37,626 nucleotides of DNA from SIG307 sp045596385 (GTDB lineage: Bacteria > Bacillota > Clostridia > Lachnospirales > Lachnospiraceae). The notes beneath the pieces are model-generated. The model did no database searches. It was not told the origin of the DNA and saw only the letters and a list, made by a program, of their open reading frames with translations. The translations under genes and the position numbers were made by a program. Below, piece by piece: positions 33,318 through 37,626 of the stretch. Numbering within the stretch: position 1 is the first letter of the stretch; every line of letters starts with the position of its first letter. The stretch covers positions 1-37,626 of the forward strand of contig JAZOCC010000025.1 of NCBI GenBank assembly GCA_045596385.1. Reading direction: 5' to 3'.

Positions 33318-33536
33318 ATGGAGAATGCAATTATCATTGTTGTACTGGTCGCTATTCTCGGCGGTGCCATTGTCTATATTGTAAGAGCGAAGAAAAACGG
33401 TGTAAAATGCATCGGCTGTCCTTCGGGCGGAAGCTGCGGGGCGAACAAGGAAGGTATCTCCTGTAGCGGATGCAGCGGCGGAGATTGTGGATGCGGCTGT
33501 GGCGGAGAAAGCAAATGCCATGAGAAGACGAAGTAG
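33318..33536 (+). CDS. FeoB-associated Cys-rich membrane protein
   Basis: 72 residues: one N-terminal membrane helix (about 3-22, IIIVVLVAILGGAIVYIV), a short basic stretch, and a tail with ten Cys in clusters such as CIGCPSGGSC, CSGCSGGDCGCGC and a final KCHEK. This is the small protein family often found right after feoB in Firmicutes; a role in handling or delivering iron is presumed but not established. The start is fixed by AAAGGAG at 33304-33310; a longer in-frame start at 33258 has no ribosome site. It is followed by the operon terminator. Confidence 0.88.
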   Translation: MENAIIIVVLVAILGGAIVYIVRAKKNGVKCIGCPSGGSCGANKEGISCSGCSGGDCGCGCGGESKCHEKTK

Positions 33537-33564
33537 AAAATAAATAAGAGAAGGTATTGTAAAG

Positions 33565-33599
33565 GGCCTCGCCGGAAACGGTGGAGGCCTCTTCTTTTT
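33565..33599 (+). terminator. Terminator of the feo operon
   Basis: GGCCTC (33565-33570) pairs with GAGGCC (33584-33589). An inner CCG-GAAA-CGG hairpin (33572-33581) is offset by a small asymmetric loop, and TCTTCTTTTT follows. It is homologous, in inverted orientation, to the capA terminator. Confidence 0.82.
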
Positions 33600-33792
33600 G
33601 ACTAAACCAAGGCGAAGACCTGTATGTTTTTTACTTTTCCCGAAGGGTCGCGTTTTTAGCGCAGTCGAAATCACCTTTTAGAGTGGCTTAGGCTTGAGGA
33701 CGCCACCGAAAGGCTTAGCCACTCTTAAAGGAAGTTTGACGGAGCGTTGCGATTTGTAAAAAACATACAGGTCTCCGGCTTGGTTGCCTTTA

Positions 33793-33818
33793 AAAAGCCC
33801 CACCGTTTCCGGTGAGGC
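33793..33818 (-). terminator. Terminator of the vanY-capA operon
   Basis: Read on the minus strand, GCCTCACCG-GAAA-CGGTGGGGC is a nine-pair stem with one G-U, followed by TTTTT. It begins about nine bases after the capA stop. Confidence 0.85.
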
Positions 33819-33826
33819 CCCTAGTT

Positions 33827-35134
33827 CTATTCTTCCAAATATTCGCCTAAAATCTCATGTGCCAATGCCCAGGTATCCTCCAGAGTGAAAACACTTTCTT
33901 CCGCCCGTTTGTGGATGCCGTGAAGCCGTAACAGCTCTTCGGTGTATTCCGACAGACGGTAGGTAGTATAGGTACCGTCCCCTACCTGTTCGCTGTAGTG
34001 GGTGACTACAGGAATGACAGAACAGTCGGAGATTTCGAAGGTACCCTCCGGGGTCTCGGTAATGGTGACATTTGCCATGCCGCCAAGGAGGCGCGGTGCC
34101 TCGATCTGACCGGAAATAAAGTTGCCCAGAGAGTAGAATACCAGCATTTTTTCGCCGTCCGGACGGTCAATCCATTCCACCGGCTCCAATACATGGGGAT
34201 GGGTGCCGATGACCAGATCTACGCATTCTTCCGCAAAGAGATTGGTCCAGGCAATTTGGTTTTTATCCGGCTCATAGACATATTCCGTACCCCAGTGCGG
34301 GAACACAATGACAAAGTCCGAAATCTCCTTTGCCTGACGGATCTGAGAGCGGATATAGTCCCGGTTCGCCCATTTTAACAGGGTTACAAGATGTTCCTTT
34401 CCCTCCGGAATGCTGATTCCGTTCAGTCCGTAGGTATAATTTAACATAGCGATACGGATGCCGTTTTTCTCTACGACAGTAACGGTATCCTGCGCTGCTT
34501 TTGATTCGTAAATTCCCAGTACCGTAATGTCCGGATAGGTGGTTTTCCAAAAGTCTAAGCAGTGTTCCACGCCCTTATCCTTCTTGTCCATGGTATGATT
34601 GGTGGCATGCAATACTACATCAAAGCCTGCGTTTACAATAGCATGTCCCATGGCATCCGGAGTGTTAAACGTCGGATAGCCGGTATATTTGAACTGATCA
34701 CCGCCGAGAATGGTTTCCTGATTGATTACTGCAATGTCCGCGGCACTGATTTCGTCGGTGAGGTGTTGATAAAAGTGGTTAAAGTCGTAGGTGCCGTCTT
34801 CCTGCAGACCACCCTCCAAAGTGCTGCCGTGAACTAAATCATCGCCAACTGCAAGCAGAGTAACCAGTCTTGGCGTCGGTGTGGGTGTCGGGGCAGGTGT
34901 GGGTGTCGGCGTCGGCTCCGGTGTTGCGGTCGGTTCCGGAGTGGCGGTGGGCTCGGGCGGCAATGTGGGCGCTATAATCAGGCCGCTGGTGGGTGTAGGG
35001 ACCTCCGTAAGGGAGTTTTGCGTAAAAAAGACTGTTTCTACCTGTTTACAGCCCCAAAAAAATAAAAGGAAGAAAAGCCCGCAGATAATATAACGGGCTT
35101 TTGGTAAATTTTTCTTTTGAAGGAAGTGTTTCAT
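33827..35134 (-). CDS. CapA-family exported metallophosphatase-like protein
   Basis: A 435-residue membrane-anchored or lipid-anchored protein (hydrophobic segment 15-28, Cys29 in a poor lipobox). A Thr/Pro/Glu repeat linker (about 44-88) leads to a CapA domain (about 91-400) related to calcineurin-like phosphoesterases: GDDLVHG, NQETILGGD, ATNHTMD, FPHWGTEY, GTHPHVLEP and SLGNFISG supply the conserved Asp, Asn and His residues. CapA proteins take part in poly-gamma-glutamate capsule anchoring in Bacillus, but many free-standing homologues have no known substrate, and no capBC is present here. SD AAAGGAG lies seven bases before the ATG. It follows vanY by 45 bases in a two-gene operon. Confidence 0.88.
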   Translation of the reverse strand: MKHFLQKKNLPKARYIICGLFFLLFFWGCKQVETVFFTQNSLTEVPTPTSGLIIAPTLPPEPTATPEPTATPEPTPTPTPAPTPTPTPRLVTLLAVGDDLVHGSTLEGGLQEDGTYDFNHFYQHLTDEISAADIAVINQETILGGDQFKYTGYPTFNTPDAMGHAIVNAGFDVVLHATNHTMDKKDKGVEHCLDFWKTTYPDITVLGIYESKAAQDTVTVVEKNGIRIAMLNYTYGLNGISIPEGKEHLVTLLKWANRDYIRSQIRQAKEISDFVIVFPHWGTEYVYEPDKNQIAWTNLFAEECVDLVIGTHPHVLEPVEWIDRPDGEKMLVFYSLGNFISGQIEAPRLLGGMANVTITETPEGTFEISDCSVIPVVTHYSEQVGDGTYTTYRLSEYTEELLRLHGIHKRAEESVFTLEDTWALAHEILGEYLEE

Positions 35135-35179
35135 AACAAACTCCTTTCAAGTGTATCCTAAGTGTTTTTCGGTGCGTTT

Positions 35180-36460
35180 TTAATCGGAAGCATTGCCCGG
35201 TACAGAAGAACCTACATCTTCTTCCGGAACTGCGGCTTCGTTTTCCGGGCCGGCGGACGGGGTTGGTATGATATCCGGTGCCTCATCTTCCGGTGCGGTT
35301 GTAGGAGTCGGAGTGATATCCGGTGTGTCATCTTCCGGCGCGGTTGTAGGAGTCGGAGTGATGTCCGGCGTGTCATCTTCCGGCACAGTTATCGGAGTCG
35401 GAGACGGAAGCTTTGCCGATTCCTCCTGCTTCTTTTCGTAAGCCGCAATTTCCTCCAGCATGAGGGCATAATCGTCCTCTGTAAGATAGGACCAGTATTC
35501 CTCCGGAACCGCAAGGAGATTTGTGGTCGGAAAGACACCGTAGTATTCTTCCAGTACGATATCATTTTCTTTTAAATAAGTAGCCAGTTCTATACCCACG
35601 TAGCGGAAATGCCACGGCTCGAAGTTGTAGCCGGTGATTTCCGTTTTGTCCTCCGGATACCGGAGAATCCAGCCGTACAGATGGGCATTTTCCAAAAGCC
35701 ATGCATATTCCTGCGTGTTCAGAAAATCAAAATTATTTTCATAATCGGTGGCCTCACAGCAGAGGTCTACGGCGAGACCGGTCTGGTGCTCCGAGGTTCC
35801 CGCCAGTGCATGATAGCGGGTTACTTCGTAGTAGCCGAAAGTTTTCAGATTCCACAGATAAATCGATTTTTGCAATTTGTAGGAGCGGAAGCCGCAACGT
35901 AATACCATGTGGAGTCCGTCGTTTTCCGCAGCTGCAAACATTTCCTCCAGTGCAGTAGCGGCAATCGGTTGTAGGTAGCGGCGTTCGTTAATCCCTTTGT
36001 GATAGATTTCGACCTCCGGTTCCACCATATACGGGATATATTTGGAGGAAATCGGATACTCCTTGTTTACCAAAAGTGTATAGGTAGCCGGGTCTGTATT
36101 TAAGGCGGCCGGTTCCGGCCAGTCAAAGGTAAGGTTGCCCGGCTTCGTGGACTGCACCTTTTTCTTGCCGAGGGGAACCTGTGTCGGAATCGGCGTCGGT
36201 TTTGGCGTCGGCGTCGGAGCCGGAGTGGCTGTCGGGGCCGGGGTCGGTCGCGGAGTCGGGGTGGCAATCAGTTCGTAGGGAGAAGGAAACTGTGCCGGAA
36301 ACTTTAACGCTGTGAGGTCATAGGTCTTTGCCGGTACGGTCCGAAGTGTGGAAAGCTCCGGAAACAGGTAGCTTTTTTGCATATTCATACGAAAATCCGG
36401 AAAACCACCCAACAGTAATGTATTTATGAAAAGAAATAAAAGTGCTTTTCGTGTATTCAT
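35180..36460 (-). CDS. VanY-type D-Ala-D-Ala carboxypeptidase (M15B), exported
   Basis: A 426-residue zinc peptidase that would trim the terminal D-Ala of wall stem peptides. A signal or anchor segment (6-20) is followed by a Thr/Pro linker (about 66-96). The catalytic domain (about 125-300) has GFRSYKLQ, SEHQTGLAVDL (zinc ligands His225 and Asp232) and EPWHFRYVG (His284). The C-terminal 80 residues are an acidic Pro/Thr tail with tandem repeats. The start is set at ATG 36460 because GGAGG lies five bases upstream; the ATG at 36472 has none. A promoter is visible at 36491-36519. There are no van resistance genes beside it, so a housekeeping wall role is likely. Confidence 0.9.
   Translation of the reverse strand: MNTRKALLFLFINTLLLGGFPDFRMNMQKSYLFPELSTLRTVPAKTYDLTALKFPAQFPSPYELIATPTPRPTPAPTATPAPTPTPKPTPIPTQVPLGKKKVQSTKPGNLTFDWPEPAALNTDPATYTLLVNKEYPISSKYIPYMVEPEVEIYHKGINERRYLQPIAATALEEMFAAAENDGLHMVLRCGFRSYKLQKSIYLWNLKTFGYYEVTRYHALAGTSEHQTGLAVDLCCEATDYENNFDFLNTQEYAWLLENAHLYGWILRYPEDKTEITGYNFEPWHFRYVGIELATYLKENDIVLEEYYGVFPTTNLLAVPEEYWSYLTEDDYALMLEEIAAYEKKQEESAKLPSPTPITVPEDDTPDITPTPTTAPEDDTPDITPTPTTAPEDEAPDIIPTPSAGPENEAAVPEEDVGSSVPGNASD
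35239..35418 (-). repeat. 45-bp tandem repeats in the vanY C-terminal tail
   Basis: A 45-base unit recurs with exact period (phase marks CATCTTCCGG at 35284, 35329 and 35374). It encodes a 15-residue unit of the type APEDDTPDITPTPTT, three copies with the last more diverged. Copy number in such tracts can change by replication slippage. Confidence 0.8.
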
Positions 36461-36490
36461 AAAAGCCTCCAAGGGTACATCAATACGTTG

Positions 36491-36519
36491 ATTGTATGAA
36501 AAAACAGGAAAAAAGTCAA
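36491..36519 (-). promoter_or_regulatory. Promoter of the vanY-capA operon
   Basis: On the minus strand: TTGACT (36519-36514), 17-base spacer, TACAAT (36496-36491). A small inverted repeat ATCAA-TACG-TTGAT (36479-36492) overlaps the predicted start and may be an operator. Confidence 0.7.
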
Positions 36520-36576
36520 TGGAAAATCTTTGATTTTCTGCGAAAATCGGCAGAAGATATCATTTATTGCAAGGGG

Positions 36577-36669
36577 TTGTGCCGGGGAGAGAAAAAGTGA
36601 TATAATATTCGCAAAGGCAAAACGTATTTTTACAAGGCTTTGCCGAACAAAAAAAGAACGTGGTATAAT
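36577..36669 (+). promoter_or_regulatory. Two tandem promoters
   Basis: Upstream: TTGTGC (36577-36582), 18 bases, TATAAT (36601-36606). Downstream: TTGCCG (36640-36645), 18 bases, TATAAT (36664-36669) with TG one base before the -10. Both drive the small gene pair at 36709-37484, divergent from vanY. Confidence 0.65.
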
Positions 36670-36708
36670 TGATGGAGAATTTTGGATTGAGGAAGGGAGA
36701 GAAGAGTT

Positions 36709-37074
36709 ATGCAAGAAGAAGTGCTGGATCGATTGCTTGTTGAATTGCTGGGAAAGTGGGGCGGCGGAGCAAAGTTTGTCGCAAAGAAGCTTAAGACAGA
36801 GAGCGTTACGACAGAGAGAATTATTCCAAAGGAGTGTTCTTTTCAGGACATCATTTCGCAGGTAAAAACTTGTGGAACGCTTATAACGGAAAACGAGGAA
36901 GAGAAGACAGCCGGATTTGTGGTAATGAGCGGTAAGGCAAATATGAATCCTGTGATAGTTGCTTTAAAGCAAGACGGAAACAAGGTGATTGCAAAAGCAT
37001 ATGCAAAAGAAGGATTGATAAAACAACATACGGCAGAAAAAAGCGTGGAAAGAGTATTGGATGTTTTGGGATGA
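36709..37074 (+). CDS. Small protein of unknown function
   Basis: 121 residues, no signal peptide or membrane helix, so probably cytoplasmic. I do not recognise the family. An N-terminal helix (QEEVLDRLLVELLGKWGGG) is followed by an alpha/beta part with short strands (TAGFVVMSGK, PVIVALKQDGNKVIAKAYAKEG) and a closing helix (KSVERVLDVLG). It is rich in Lys and Glu. GGAAGGGAG precedes the ATG at 36709, behind two promoters. The stop codon overlaps the next start (ATGA), suggesting a coupled pair. Confidence 0.8.
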   Translation: MQEEVLDRLLVELLGKWGGGAKFVAKKLKTESVTTERIIPKECSFQDIISQVKTCGTLITENEEEKTAGFVVMSGKANMNPVIVALKQDGNKVIAKAYAKEGLIKQHTAEKSVERVLDVLG

Positions 37075-37484
37075 AGGGAAAAGCGATAAATATGGAAAAA
37101 AGAAAAAAACGAATTGCGTATTTAATAGCCACGATCGTGTTGTTTATAATTGAAGTGTTAATTGCATTGTTTGTGCATGATGATTTTGTGCGTCCTTATG
37201 TGGGAGATGTACTGGTGGTAATGTTACTCTATACGTTTGTACGTATTTTTCTGCCGGAGAGAGTGCGTCTGTTACCACTCTACATTTTCCTATTCGCAGC
37301 GGGAGTGGAAGTGCTGCAATATTTCCGGATTGCGGAGGTGCTTGGATTGTCCGACAACCGTGTATTGTCGGTGGTCATCGGGTCCGTGTTTGACCTAAAG
37401 GATATTGTATGCTACGGTGTGGGATGCGGGTTGCTTGGGGCGTATGAGTGGTTGTGTCAAGTGCATACGAAGGCTCGCAGTTAA
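37071..37484 (+). CDS. DUF2809 (YjgA-like) membrane protein
   Basis: 137 residues with about four membrane helices. YVGDVLVVMLLYTFVRIF, the FAAGVEVLQYFRI segment and the late VVIGSVFDLKDIVCYGVGCGLLGA match the DUF2809 pattern (GD in helix 2, an E-x-x-Q-like site, G-x-x-F-x-x-x-D later). No biochemical function is established for this family. The ATG at 37071 overlaps the previous stop; an alternative ATG at 37092 (130 residues, MEKRKKR) has GAAGGGA 12 bases upstream. I keep the overlapping start, with some doubt. Confidence 0.82.
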   Translation: MKGKAINMEKRKKRIAYLIATIVLFIIEVLIALFVHDDFVRPYVGDVLVVMLLYTFVRIFLPERVRLLPLYIFLFAAGVEVLQYFRIAEVLGLSDNRVLSVVIGSVFDLKDIVCYGVGCGLLGAYEWLCQVHTKARS

Positions 37485-37498
37485 GAAAAGTGACTTGT

Positions 37499-37556
37499 AA
37501 AAGTAAATTCCGTGTGAAAGAGTAAATTCCACCACACCATAAAAAATTACTTTTTT
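37499..37556. repeat. Direct and inverted repeats at the right edge
   Basis: AGTAAATTCC occurs at 37502-37511 and 37521-37530 (19 apart). AAAAGTAA (37499-37506) is inverted at 37547-37554 and followed by more T. GTGTG (37512-37516) pairs with CACAC (37533-37537). Together they could form a loose terminator for the upstream pair or an operator of a gene beyond the window. Confidence 0.4.
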
Positions 37557-37626
37557 CAAGGATTCTAGAGACTTTATTTCGGGGTTATGGTAAAATTAAG
37601 CTGTGTTTTTCGTTAAATTTCGTAAA

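Larger units (their letters stand above)
33564..33820. repeat. 257-bp nested imperfect inverted repeat between convergent genes
   Basis: The two halves are diverged reverse complements. GGGCCTC(G/A)CCGGAAACGGTGG forms the outer ends. GACCTGTATGTTTTTTAC (33617-33634 and, inverted, 33756-33773) is an identical 18-base block. The inner stem CCTTTTAGAGTGGCTTAGGC (33674-33693) pairs with 33713-33731. A stretch between the outer and inner blocks is poorly conserved. The outer ends include the terminators of both neighbouring operons. No reading frame of note is inside. It could be a MITE-like element, or a duplicated and inverted terminator region. Confidence 0.75.

Noticed and set aside
35239..35418. 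CRISPR-like array
   Set aside because: The repeats are contiguous without unique spacers and lie in frame in a coding region.
35162..35575. Plus-strand frame rich in Arg and Cys opposite vanY
   Set aside because: Repetitive product comes from reading the 45-bp repeats in antisense; not a real gene.
33827..36460. Vancomycin resistance or poly-gamma-glutamate capsule cluster
   Set aside because: vanY- and capA-type genes are present, but no vanHAX, vanRS or capBC partners; a two-gene wall-related operon is the safer reading.

Overview
The window looks like chromosome of a Clostridia member, most likely Lachnospiraceae. The support is strong AGGAGG-type ribosome sites, a Gram-positive type IV pilus locus with no secretin, PdaA- and VanY-type wall enzymes, and surface proteins with long Thr/Pro linkers. 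Species cannot be named from sequence alone. The left edge (1 to about 1434) is the end of an integrated element. It carries a tyrosine integrase of different style, followed by a 45-base 3' fragment of initiator tRNA-Met that marks the junction with host DNA. Host sequence resumes with tRNA-Phe, tRNA-Lys and a terminator.

Next come a PdaA-like deacetylase and a strongly codon-biased transaldolase-transketolase pair. Twenty bases after the transketolase stop lies a class I cyclic-di-GMP (GEMM-I) riboswitch. Its 3' end is shared with an intrinsic terminator, the layout expected of an ON switch. Downstream is a 13-gene type IV pilus operon (6336-24191): pilB, pilT, pilC, two pilins, pilD, a pilM-pilN fusion, pilO, four minor-pilin-like genes and a 1515-residue exported protein in the place PilY1 holds in proteobacteria. 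The PilB N-terminus carries two tandem motifs close to the MshEN c-di-GMP-binding motif. The second messenger may therefore act on both transcription and the motor. Several spacers in the operon hold strong RNA hairpins or a three-way junction, suggesting unequal expression of segments.

After the pilus terminator lie an OmpR-type two-component pair, a PflX-like radical SAM protein, a lipoprotein made of four CBM22/CBM4_9-like modules and a RelQ-like alarmone synthetase. An iron-uptake operon follows (feoA, feoB and a Cys-rich FeoB partner), with a consensus promoter and a near-perfect palindromic operator at its start.

A 257-bp nested inverted repeat containing both facing terminators separates feo from a convergent vanY-capA operon of surface enzymes. 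The window ends with a small unrecognised gene and a DUF2809-type membrane protein behind two tandem promoters. No CRISPR array, rRNA or complete insertion sequence was seen.
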